This document shows positions 37,365 to 45,178 of a stretch of 64,000 nt of DNA, piece after piece (positions within the stretch are counted from its first letter, which is position 1; every line of letters starts with the position of its first letter). The notes under the pieces were generated by a model. The model was not told where the DNA came from. It saw nothing but the letters and a program-made list of their open reading frames with translations, and searched no databases. Source of the DNA: Acidobacteriota bacterium (GTDB lineage Bacteria; Acidobacteriota; Terriglobia; Acidiferrales; UBA7541); contig PMTV01000050.1 in assembly GCA_003167215.1 (NCBI GenBank), positions 1 through 64,000 on the forward strand. The letters are read 5' to 3'. Position numbers and translations under genes: made by a program.

Positions 37365-38126
37365 TCATTCTTTCTCGAAAGGCCGGGAAGGCAGCAAGAA
37401 CTGCAACCCAAAGTAGCCAACGAAATATGGCTGGGTGGTTCCTGCTGTTTGCATGCTGCGTCCGGCCATTAAGAGGAGGATTACCGGAGGGTGTATCTTG
37501 TAGCGGAGTCCTCCCTCCAGCGTTTCTTGGTTCGTGGATGGATGGAATGTTCCCGTTGAGTAAAATTCCGCGTCCAGTTCCAGGTTCTTTGTAAAGTCAT
37601 GGCCGACGACAAGGCCTGCGAGCCACCCGTCCGGCCCGCGGTGTACGAGATTGTAGCCAGCCTCCCAATTCAGATCGATCGGGCCAAGCTTTTTAGAAAA
37701 TTCGAGAGGCAAGATCAAGCTCGCACCTCGCGGGGTGATTCCTCGCTCGACGGAGTTATTCGGATTATTGATGGAGAGCTGCGGAAAAAGTGACATAGCG
37801 AATCCCGAGTCCTGATTGTCGTAGAATCGCCATTTCACTCCCAATTGGTCCTGCCCCAGCCCGTATTTCACCGGCGAGGGATTGTCCACGCGCAGCCACG
37901 CGTTTTCGTAAGTCAACTGGATTCGATCGCCGAGGCCAAGGTTGATGTCTACGTCCGGAGTGTGCGCGACCGAATGGTCGGGATAAAGAAAAGGCATGTA
38001 GGCCAGATTAATCTCCCATTGCAGGTTTCCAGGGGTGCCGGGATCGTTGGTGTAATACGGCGGCCCGCCCTGCGCAAAAACGGCGGGGCAAGAAAATAAA
38101 AGAAGGCAGACTAGCCGGGAGGAAAT
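37365..38126 (-). CDS. Outer-membrane beta-barrel protein (phenol-MetA/transporter-like)
   Basis: About 253 residues if initiated at the ATT (38126), giving a short signal peptide SSRLVCLLLFSCPAVFAQ. The mature part is a run of alternating amphipathic strands (WEINLAYMPFL, DRIQLTYENAWLRV, LGVKWRFYDN, WEAGYNLVHRG, NLELDAEFYSTG) ending in a strand with aromatic residues, as in MetA-type outer-membrane transporter proteins. The frame is open upstream but passes through tRNA-Cys; the only upstream candidates (for example a GTG) lie inside the tRNA. The real start is therefore unresolved. Confidence 0.65.
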   Translation of the reverse strand: MSSRLVCLLLFSCPAVFAQGGPPYYTNDPGTPGNLQWEINLAYMPFLYPDHSVAHTPDVDINLGLGDRIQLTYENAWLRVDNPSPVKYGLGQDQLGVKWRFYDNQDSGFAMSLFPQLSINNPNNSVERGITPRGASLILPLEFSKKLGPIDLNWEAGYNLVHRGPDGWLAGLVVGHDFTKNLELDAEFYSTGTFHPSTNQETLEGGLRYKIHPPVILLLMAGRSMQTAGTTQPYFVGYFGLQFLLPSRPFEKE

Positions 38127-38131
38127 TTTGG

Positions 38132-38203
38132 AGGCGCGGGCGAGAATCGAACTCGCGTATGAAGGTTTTGCAGACCTCTCCCTTACCACTTGGGTACCGC
38201 GCC
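38132..38203 (-). tRNA. tRNA-Cys (anticodon GCA)
   Basis: Minus-strand cloverleaf: acceptor GGCGCGG/CCGCGCC, anticodon stem GAGGT/ACCTT with loop CTGCAAA (anticodon GCA), T-loop TTCGATT. Discriminator U73, as in other tRNA-Cys. CCA not encoded. Its 3' end lies only 5 nt before the first possible codon of the outer-membrane protein. Confidence 0.96.
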
Positions 38204-38325
38204 TTAGATTCAAAGTATAACGAAAATCGCGTTCCGTTTCAGCCCGGAAAAGACGCGCGAGGTTCCATTCGCCGCCAAATGGGGCCGGCCAGAATTTAGG
38301 TTGGCCATCAATATTTATTCCCAAT

Positions 38326-40020
38326 TTATTTTATGTGCAGCTCGTAGGGCAGGCGCGCCTGGATGGGTTCCATGAGGCCCAGAATGTGTTGCAGCGTGGC
38401 TTCCAGGGATCTTGATTCGTTCATCTGTTCTTTTTCGCGCTCAAGAAGCTGCTGAAAGAAAGTCTTCTCTTCGGGAAGGCGCACGATGCGAACGGAATCG
38501 CTCGCGGGGATGTGGGCCAGCCGCTTGGCGACTTCGATTGCGTGGTCCGTACCTCCCAGCTCGTCAACGAGCCCCAGGTCTTTGGCCTGCGCTCCAGACC
38601 AGACGCGGCCCTTGCCGACTTTGTCCACCGCTTCCACGGACATTTTACGGCCCGCAGCCACGCCCTTTGTGAATTCGTCGTAGGTTTCGTGCAGAGACTT
38701 TTCAATGTAATCGCGCTGGGCCGGGGTGAAATTCTGTTGCGCGGAAAAAAGCGTGGCGTTGTCGCTGGTGGCGACGTAATCCGTGCTGACGCCAAGCAGA
38801 TTGAAGAGTCCCGACACATTCAGCTTGCCGATCAAGACGCCGATCGAGCCGGTTATAGTGTTCGGATCCGCGACGATTTTGTCCGCAGGCGAGGCGATCC
38901 AGTAACCGCCGGAAGCAGCAACATCCGACATGGAAACGACTACGGGTTTCACTTCGTGCGCGAGCTCCACTTCCCTGCGAATCACTTCGCTGCCAACCAC
39001 AGAGCCACCACCGGAATCCACGCGCAGAACGATGGCTTTGATACTCGAGTCCATGCGCGCTTTGCGAATGTCCGCGGCCACCGAATCGCCGCCCATAATG
39101 GATCCGCCGGCGGGTGTGGTGCCGGAACTTCCGGAGACGATCAGGCCACTGGCGTAAACGATGGCGATTTTCTGCAGGGCAAAATTCGGTGCGTTCAGCG
39201 AAGTGCGGTAGCTATTCAGAGAAATCGGATTCCAGCCACCTGCGCGTCTTTTGAAGAAGTCCTGGACCTGGTCCCAATAACCGAGCTTGTCAACGATCTT
39301 GGTCGCCAGTGCATCGCCGGTAGCGAGCGGGCCACGGTTAAGAATTGCTTCAAATTCATCGCGGCTCATGCCGCGCGCTTTGGAAGTGTCGCCTAGATAT
39401 TGTTCGTAAACGCTGTGCAGAAGCGATTCCACCTCTTCTTTGTGCGCCGGGGTAAATTTTTTCTCGGTAAACATGTTTCCGGCAGTCTTGAACTCGGCGA
39501 TGTGATAGTACTCGGGGACGATTTTCAGCTTGTCGAGCGTGCCGCGGACAAAAATAGCCTCTGCCATCATTCCGCGAATGCTAACAGGCGTGGTGGGCAC
39601 GAGCCAGATTTGCTGGCAAGCGCTGGCGAGATAATATTCCTGGTTTTGGATGCCGTCATAGCCCAGATAACAAATGCTGGGTTTGCCGCTCGCGCGGAAC
39701 GCAAGCAGATGATTGCGAATCTCTTCGAGTTTTGCCCAGCCGGTTTCGAGCGGAGCGATACGGACTACTAGACCGGTGATGCGTGGATCGGTGCGAGCGT
39801 TGTCGAGCGCGTCGAGATAATCATGCAGGACAGGAATGGTGCCGTTGAAGGCGCTGAAAAAGTCCGGGACGCGCTGCTCTTCGATTTGGCCGGTCGCGTC
39901 GATAACCAGGACGGAATTCGAGGCGACGCGGATGCCCGGCTTCGAAGCGGCCCAAATAATGAGGATCACAAAAACAAACAATACGATGATTACAATCGCT
40001 CGCCGCTTGCCCCAAGTCAT
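38326..40020 (-). CDS. sppA: Signal peptide peptidase SppA, 67K type
   Basis: Membrane-bound Ser-Lys protease that degrades cleaved signal peptides. 564 residues, with one N-terminal helix (about 8-25) and two tandem ClpP-like domains, the long E. coli-type form. The general base is Lys178 (AEFKTAGNM) from the first domain and the nucleophile Ser370 (AASGGYW) from the second. Two ATGs are 6 nt apart; the inner one (MTWGKRR) has GAGGTG at proper spacing and is used. It lies downstream of no obvious partner. Confidence 0.92.
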   Translation of the reverse strand: MTWGKRRAIVIIVLFVFVILIIWAASKPGIRVASNSVLVIDATGQIEEQRVPDFFSAFNGTIPVLHDYLDALDNARTDPRITGLVVRIAPLETGWAKLEEIRNHLLAFRASGKPSICYLGYDGIQNQEYYLASACQQIWLVPTTPVSIRGMMAEAIFVRGTLDKLKIVPEYYHIAEFKTAGNMFTEKKFTPAHKEEVESLLHSVYEQYLGDTSKARGMSRDEFEAILNRGPLATGDALATKIVDKLGYWDQVQDFFKRRAGGWNPISLNSYRTSLNAPNFALQKIAIVYASGLIVSGSSGTTPAGGSIMGGDSVAADIRKARMDSSIKAIVLRVDSGGGSVVGSEVIRREVELAHEVKPVVVSMSDVAASGGYWIASPADKIVADPNTITGSIGVLIGKLNVSGLFNLLGVSTDYVATSDNATLFSAQQNFTPAQRDYIEKSLHETYDEFTKGVAAGRKMSVEAVDKVGKGRVWSGAQAKDLGLVDELGGTDHAIEVAKRLAHIPASDSVRIVRLPEEKTFFQQLLEREKEQMNESRSLEATLQHILGLMEPIQARLPYELHIK

Positions 40021-40606
40021 GGTCATTCACCTCTTACCCGCGCGCGTGGGAGAAATGGCTGATACCGCGGGCTGGTACCGCTGACAACAAGGTAGCATCG
40101 AGGCGGGCAAAACTCCAATTTGGGCTGCGGTTGATGTGTTCACGGCGAATATTCTTGCTGCTACCAGAGCGGCAGAAACGGAACAAAAAGGAGGATATCC
40201 ATTTCTGAATTTTTTGGCGATTTGAGCATGTCGCGCTCGTTTGTTTTCAGTGAGTTGGAGCATGTTCTACTTCCTGAGTTTGGCGATTTAATTTTGCAGC
40301 TTCGGTGTTCGCGGGGGGATCCAGAGGAACAGAAAATGCAAGAGCAGATCCCTCGCTGCGCTCGGGATGACAGTGGACAGAAATCGGGGACTCGTTCGGA
40401 GCGGAATGAGTATTCTCTCCGGATGCGTTCTGGTGCTGCACAATTACGATGTGCTTGGTGGGATGCTTAACCCATTCTCCGAACTCGTTGATGTGAGTGT
40501 AGGCGTGCACGGCTTTGACCACGGAAGAGGCTGTAACTTTGACGATTTCCGCGCACTCGATAACCGATTCCAGGGCAAGCGGACGGCTCTTCGGCGACGG
40601 GCAAAA
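40021..40606. other. Intergenic stretch with repeat and degraded sequence
   Basis: 586 bp without a convincing gene. It holds one dispersed repeat (40347-40373) and short antisense-style open frames on both strands with no recognisable domain. It leads into a truncated regulator fragment, so it is probably a site of past rearrangement. Confidence 0.4.
40347..40373. repeat. Dispersed intergenic repeat (HPERSEGS type)
   Basis: GATCCCTCGCTGCGCTCGGG then ATGACA. On the other strand it would translate as CHPERSEGS, a well-known footprint of this repeat in mis-annotated proteins. One copy is clear here and a cousin is at 11869-11896. Confidence 0.6.
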
Positions 40607-40903
40607 ATGCCTGTGGCATGGACGGGCGTGGCGTCGCGATGGCCGGGCTTTTTGAAAATGGGACGCACGATTCTGGCTGCCGCGGGATTTCATCCAGAGA
40701 GCCTGCTATTTCGCGATGCTCGCAAGGCAAATTGGCAGCGAGGTTTGAAAGAGACTGCGGCGGTTGTTTGCGATTCGGTGACCGCGTCAGAACTGCCGAA
40801 AACATTTCGTGTGGTGCAATTCCCTCTCGTTTCGGAAGCTACTTTGGCGGAGCTACGGCGTTACGAGAAGTTCATCCGCAATCCGCTCGTTCCTTCAGTG
40901 TGA
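40607..40903 (+). pseudogene. C-terminal fragment of a GntR-type regulator
   Basis: About 98 residues of open frame: GVASRWPGFLKMGRTILAAA then RDARKANWQRGLKE, AAVVCDSVTASELPKTF and LRRYEKFIRNPL. From memory this matches the effector-side end of some Acidobacteriota GntR-family regulators. The DNA-binding N-terminal part is absent from the upstream DNA in every frame. I therefore read it as a remnant. It could also be a short real gene, but no SD supports the ATG at 40607. Confidence 0.4.
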
Positions 40904-40969
40904 CCCTGTGGCGATGAAATCCCCGATCGACTACGAAGCCTAAAAAAAAAGGCAAGGACACGTCAAAAC

Positions 40970-40998
40970 CCGCACCCTTCGAAAAACGAAGAGTGCGG
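40970..40998. repeat. Intergenic palindrome CCGCACCCTTCG-n5-CGAAGAGTGCGG
   Basis: Twelve-base arms (one mismatch) around AAAAA, followed by CACC. It resembles a family of GC-rich palindromes often seen between genes in Acidobacteriota. It may act as a bidirectional transcription end but has no T-run. Confidence 0.55.
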
Positions 40999-41164
40999 CA
41001 CCCTGAAATTCGGTCTTCGGCGTAGGGGGAGTACGGTGTGCTGCCGAGGGGTCTCTGTGGCAGGGCGCTTCGTAAGTCCTTTGGCACTGCTCTTAAGCTG
41101 TACTTTCGTCCAGTTGTTCGGCGGCGGCACGCACGCGCATCATCGAAGCAGGGATTAGCCTGCA

Positions 41165-43000
41165 TTGGCATTTGTGTCGGTGCCACTAGATCGAAACACC
41201 TGGAGAAGACCTTTGCGTCGCGCGCACCAATGGCTCGTTGTCGCGTTCATACTTGTGCAATTGGGCTGCTCGGGCACAACGAAGACGCCTGGAACGCCGC
41301 CAGCGCAGATCGCTGTGAGCGTGATGCCGACCGCCGCGAATGTGCGAGCAGGAGCGACGCAGCCTTTTACTGCCAGCGTAACCGGCACAACGAATCAGAA
41401 TGTGACCTGGTCGGTGAATGGGGTTGCGGGCGGCAACGCGACAAGCGGAACGATCAGCGGGTCGGGGGTGTACACCGCTCCGGCTAGCTTGCCGAATTCA
41501 AACGCGATCACGATCGGCGCCGCGTCCGCTGCGGATTCCAGCGCGAGCGGAACGAGCAAGGTCACGTTGTGGAATGCCACGCCGACGGTCAGCAGCGTAA
41601 CTCCGACGAGTTTTACCGCGGGCGCCTATACGCTTACGGTGACGGGCAGCAATTTCGTGAGTGGCGCGCAAGTGCTGTTTGGAGGCGCGGCGGTCACTAC
41701 GGCCTATGTTTCAGCTACGCAGCTTACCGCGACGGGTTCGGAATCCAGCGCGGGACTATTTGCCGTCAGCGTGAGCAATCCGAATCCAGGGAGCAGCACT
41801 TCTTCAGGCATCAACGTGACGGTGACGTCGCAATCCGGCGGCAATCCTCCACCGCCGAGCGCTTGCAGCGCAATCAGCCTCGGGCAGGGCGGCAGCCTCA
41901 ACGGCTTCCTTCCCTTTCCGGCGGATAACGCATGGAACCAGAATATTGCAGACGCGACGGTGGATCCGAATTCCGCCGCGATTATTAATTTCATCGGAGC
42001 AGGCGATCCGGTGCATCCGGATTTCGGCTCCGGCGAGTATCAAGGATCGAGCATTGGAATTCCTTACATCGTGGTTGATTCAGACCAAGCGCCGGTGGCG
42101 ATTAATTTCACAGCCTATGGAGACGAGAGCGATCCCGGGCCGATGCCGGTTCCGGCGAGCGCGCCGATAGAGGGATATCCGAATCCGGGAAGCGGCGACC
42201 GGCACGTGCTGGTTCTCGACAACAGCAACTGCTGGCTGTACGAACTCTACAGCTCGTATCCGCAGAGTGATGGGAGTTGGAATGCGGCGTCCGCAGCGGT
42301 GTGGGATTTGACGGCAGACGAGCAGCGGCCACTGACGTGGACATCCGCCGATGCCGCGGGGCTTTCGGTTTTCGCCGGGCTCGCGCGCTACGACGAAGTT
42401 GCCAGCGGGGAAATCAAGCACGCGCTACGGTTCACGCTGCAAGACAGCCGCGCGGCTTTCGTGCCGCCGGCTTCGCACTGGGCTGCGAATTCAACGAATG
42501 CGAATGCCGCTCCCATGGGCATGCGTCTGAGGCTGAAAGCGAGTTTTGATATTTCGCAGTTTTCGGCCACGAACCAGGTGATTCTGACGGCGCTGCAGCA
42601 GTACGGCATGATCATGGCTGACAACGGCTCAAACATGTACATCAGCGGCGCGCCGGACGATCGCTGGGATAACGATGACCTGCACAATCTGGATCAGGTC
42701 ACGGCTTCGGACTTCGAAGTGGTGACGATGAATCCGATCTACACGCAAGCTAACTTGCCTACCGGAGCAGCACCGGCGATTTCGAGCTTCACGGCAAGTC
42801 CCTCGACGGTTTCCGCCGGGGCGCAAGTGACGCTGCAATGGAATGTAACGGGAGCGTCGTATTTCGATGTGACGCCGGAAGTTGGCGCGATCCGCGGCGC
42901 GAGTGTGGTGGTTACGCCGTCGCAGACTACGACGTTTACGCTCAACGCGACGAACGAATTCGGACGCACGACTTCAACCGTCACTGTTACGGTGCAGTGA
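41165..43000 (+). CDS. Ig-like/IPT lipoprotein of unknown function
   Basis: 611 residues. The N-terminus has a lipoprotein signal ending in the lipobox LVQLGC. Then a bacterial Ig-like domain (SVMPTAANVRAGATQPFTAS), an IPT/TIG domain (VSSVTPTSFTAGAYTLTVTG), a Pro/Gly linker, a globular domain of about 270 residues (NGFLPFPADNAWNQNIADAT, ALRFTLQDSRAAFVPPASHW) and a final Ig-like domain (SFTASPSTVSAGAQVTLQWN). The globular part is a recurrent but unassigned Acidobacteriota domain. Start TTG at 41165 is the outer limit; GTG codons at 41174 and 41180 are alternatives. Cell-surface exposure is inferred. Confidence 0.75.
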   Translation: MAFVSVPLDRNTWRRPLRRAHQWLVVAFILVQLGCSGTTKTPGTPPAQIAVSVMPTAANVRAGATQPFTASVTGTTNQNVTWSVNGVAGGNATSGTISGSGVYTAPASLPNSNAITIGAASAADSSASGTSKVTLWNATPTVSSVTPTSFTAGAYTLTVTGSNFVSGAQVLFGGAAVTTAYVSATQLTATGSESSAGLFAVSVSNPNPGSSTSSGINVTVTSQSGGNPPPPSACSAISLGQGGSLNGFLPFPADNAWNQNIADATVDPNSAAIINFIGAGDPVHPDFGSGEYQGSSIGIPYIVVDSDQAPVAINFTAYGDESDPGPMPVPASAPIEGYPNPGSGDRHVLVLDNSNCWLYELYSSYPQSDGSWNAASAAVWDLTADEQRPLTWTSADAAGLSVFAGLARYDEVASGEIKHALRFTLQDSRAAFVPPASHWAANSTNANAAPMGMRLRLKASFDISQFSATNQVILTALQQYGMIMADNGSNMYISGAPDDRWDNDDLHNLDQVTASDFEVVTMNPIYTQANLPTGAAPAISSFTASPSTVSAGAQVTLQWNVTGASYFDVTPEVGAIRGASVVVTPSQTTTFTLNATNEFGRTTSTVTVTVQ

Positions 43001-43103
43001 GCAGCCGCCTCTGACCAACCCCTTCGCTCTACTCTGATCGATAAACCCCGGGCAGAATTAAGAGAAGGCGAAGCTATCTAGGCGTGATTGATTTGGAGCG
43101 GTC

Positions 43104-44630
43104 TTAGTGAGGCCTTTGCTGCGCTGCTCGTTGTTGTGCTGCGGCGGCTGCTGCGGCTCTGGCCTGGGCTTGCGCGTTATATTGGTAACCTGGTGCGGGT
43201 TGAGGCGGATAGCCGGGGCGCAGACCGGGATTGAGCGGGTTCATCTGACCAGGTCCTGGTGGCGCACCACTTTGTGCGGCCATTAGTCTTTGTTGATCGC
43301 CGGCGAGCTCAGGGCTACTCGGGTAATAAACCAGCATCGCGTTCACCAAGTGGAGAGCGGCAGGAAAATTCTGCTGCTGGGAGAGCTGGTTGAGCTGCGT
43401 GCGAAACTGATTGCCGAGTTGCTGCTCCATCGCTTTACCGGCGGGATTACCCGCTTTCCCGGCGAGGATAGCCCAGTGAAGCGCGCAATCATTCGGCGGC
43501 TCGAAGTAGCGCGCCTGCGCGTAGGCGGCCTGCGCATTTGAAAGCATGGCTTGACTCGGATTGGCGGAAGATACGGGAACGGTTGATGCGGGAGCAGCCG
43601 GCTTGGCGACTCGCACGTTTTCTCCAGGCGCTTTGGCCGGCTCGGTGCTGGCATCGACAACTTCCATAACTCCTGTGCCGCCCGGCTTGCTTTGCCAGTT
43701 CATATCGAAGACAACGCCATCGTGAACGTCGATGACGCCCGAGCCTGAAGCACTGCTGGGCTTTCTGCCGGGGCAGGAAACCAGTCCATCAATGGAATAC
43801 TGCTGCTGCCCTTTGGGCACGTCGTTCGCGGCATAAGGATTGGTGGCGAGATGAAAGGTTTTGCCGGCGACGGTCATATTCAGATTCGGCGTGCACAGAT
43901 GGCGATCCACGTTGTATTTCAAGACGATGGTGGCAGTGGCGGGCGCAACCGGCACAGGAGCAGGCTTTGGATGCGGCTTGAGAAAATGCCATCCGGCAAG
44001 AGCAGCGACGACAACTGCGGCGCCTGCGGCTATCGGAATCCACGGAGGTTTCGTCGCGGCGGCAGGAGAGCCGCTCGCAACTTGAGCGCTCGGCGCGGGA
44101 GGCGGGACCGCACGCACGCTGGGCGGAGCGGTGGGAGCGACGTCGGGCGCCGGGCGCGTGACGGCCGCGGGCGGAGCAGGCGGAGTTGAACTCTCCACGT
44201 CGGCACGAATGCCCTTGGCATGGAGGCCGGCAACCAGGGCTGGAATGATAGTGGGGATTTGATCGGCGCGAACGCGAGTGGCGTTGGCGGCAGCCATGGC
44301 CTGTTTCCAACCGGGCCTGCGGTGCGCGTACTCGTCGTGGGTCAAGTCCAGAAGCAGCGGCAGGGTGGCTTTGTTAGCTTCGACGGCGCGGACGATCTCG
44401 CGCGTAATTTGGTCGGAGGGCAGCGAGCGAGGAGAAATAATAATGGCCATCGCCTCGCAGTCCGATATTGCTTTGAAGGTTTCTTCGAAGTAATCCGCGC
44501 CCGCGGGGCAATCGCGTTCGTAATACCAACTGCTATAGCCGTGCGACTCCAGCTGCTTGGCAATTTCGTGCGCTACGCCGCCGTCTTCCTCAACGTAACT
44601 GACAAAAACCTTTTTGGGCCCTGAATCCAT
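43104..44630 (-). CDS. TIR-domain transmembrane protein
   Basis: 508 residues from MDSGPKK (SD GGGAG 5 nt upstream; the frame upstream is ignored). Residues 5-135 form a TIR domain: KKVFVSYVEEDGGVAHEIAK, YSSWYYERD, AMAIIISPRSL and then ITREI, whose Glu78 sits where catalytic TIR NADases have theirs. A Pro/Ala-rich linker (150-195) leads to one helix (about 198-216) and an extracytoplasmic part with a beta module and TPR-like Gln-rich helices (NAQAAYAQARYF). The end is PGYPPQPAPG and poly-Ala/Gln. Divergent from the RyR gene across 254 bp. It may be a signalling enzyme or effector; NADase activity is not shown. Confidence 0.82.
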   Translation of the reverse strand: MDSGPKKVFVSYVEEDGGVAHEIAKQLESHGYSSWYYERDCPAGADYFEETFKAISDCEAMAIIISPRSLPSDQITREIVRAVEANKATLPLLLDLTHDEYAHRRPGWKQAMAAANATRVRADQIPTIIPALVAGLHAKGIRADVESSTPPAPPAAVTRPAPDVAPTAPPSVRAVPPPAPSAQVASGSPAAATKPPWIPIAAGAAVVVAALAGWHFLKPHPKPAPVPVAPATATIVLKYNVDRHLCTPNLNMTVAGKTFHLATNPYAANDVPKGQQQYSIDGLVSCPGRKPSSASGSGVIDVHDGVVFDMNWQSKPGGTGVMEVVDASTEPAKAPGENVRVAKPAAPASTVPVSSANPSQAMLSNAQAAYAQARYFEPPNDCALHWAILAGKAGNPAGKAMEQQLGNQFRTQLNQLSQQQNFPAALHLVNAMLVYYPSSPELAGDQQRLMAAQSGAPPGPGQMNPLNPGLRPGYPPQPAPGYQYNAQAQARAAAAAAAQQRAAQQRPH

Positions 44631-44766
44631 GCGCACTCCCGAAGGACCGCTCGGATTTGATCGCAAGAAACCGCAAGTATTGTCTAATACCCGTTGCGGC
44701 TTTTGCAAACTGAAAGCGAGTAACAGTACTGTTCGACTCTGATTCAGGACTGCCACCGGGGAGTTG

Positions 44767-44795
44767 TTGGGCCGGGTTTGGTCTTCTGGTATAGT
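44767..44795 (+). promoter_or_regulatory. Promoter of the RyR/4TM operon
   Basis: TTGGGC (44767-44772), 17 bp and TATAGT (44790-44795), the latter preceded by TGG as an extended -10. It points to the RyR-domain gene 90 bp downstream. The rest of the TIR/RyR intergenic region shows no clear minus-strand promoter. Confidence 0.6.
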
Positions 44796-44884
44796 GGCGC
44801 GCTCCAGGCGATTTTTCGGGACAGTAGCGGCAAGTTCCTAAGAAGTCCCAAGTTCTTCTATCAGCAAGCGGAGATGGCAATCGA

Positions 44885-45175
44885 ATGGCAGAGAAACCAT
44901 ACATTCCCCACCCGATAGATACGTCGCGGGTCAGCCTCAGCGAGGTGCAGCCGTTGCTGGAAGACCTGGCGCGAAATGCGCATGAAGTGTGGGCGCAAAA
45001 ACGGATCGAAGATGGGTGGACGCTGGGGCCGCGGCGTGATGATGCCCAGCGTACGCATCCATGCCTTGTTCCCTACGAGCAGCTTCCGGAATCCGAGAAG
45101 GAGTACGATCGAGCCCTGGTGAATCAAACGCTTAAAACGATTCTTGCATTGGGGTATCGCATCGTAAAACGGTGA
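44885..45175 (+). CDS. Stand-alone RyR-domain protein
   Basis: A 96-residue protein that is almost entirely one ryanodine-receptor Ryr repeat (PF02026): PHPIDTSRVSL, LARNAHEVWAQKRIEDGW, HPCLVPYEQLPESEK and LKTILALGY are the characteristic motifs in the right order. In prokaryotes such domains are known as putative ligand-sensing parts of nucleotide-dependent conflict systems (Burroughs/Aravind analyses, from memory). The ATG is preceded by GGAGATGG. The next gene starts 3 nt after its stop, so the two are one operon. Confidence 0.9.
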   Translation: MAEKPYIPHPIDTSRVSLSEVQPLLEDLARNAHEVWAQKRIEDGWTLGPRRDDAQRTHPCLVPYEQLPESEKEYDRALVNQTLKTILALGYRIVKR

Positions 45176-45178
45176 GAG

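Noticed and set aside
38512-39396. Plus-strand open frame of 294 codons opposite sppA
   Set aside because: Antisense shadow of the SppA catalytic domains; no recognisable protein family.
40247-40693. Minus-strand open frame (148 codons) with some protein-like sequence
   Set aside because: It contains the translated dispersed repeat (CHPERSEGS) and overlaps the regulator fragment; no SD or domain is visible.
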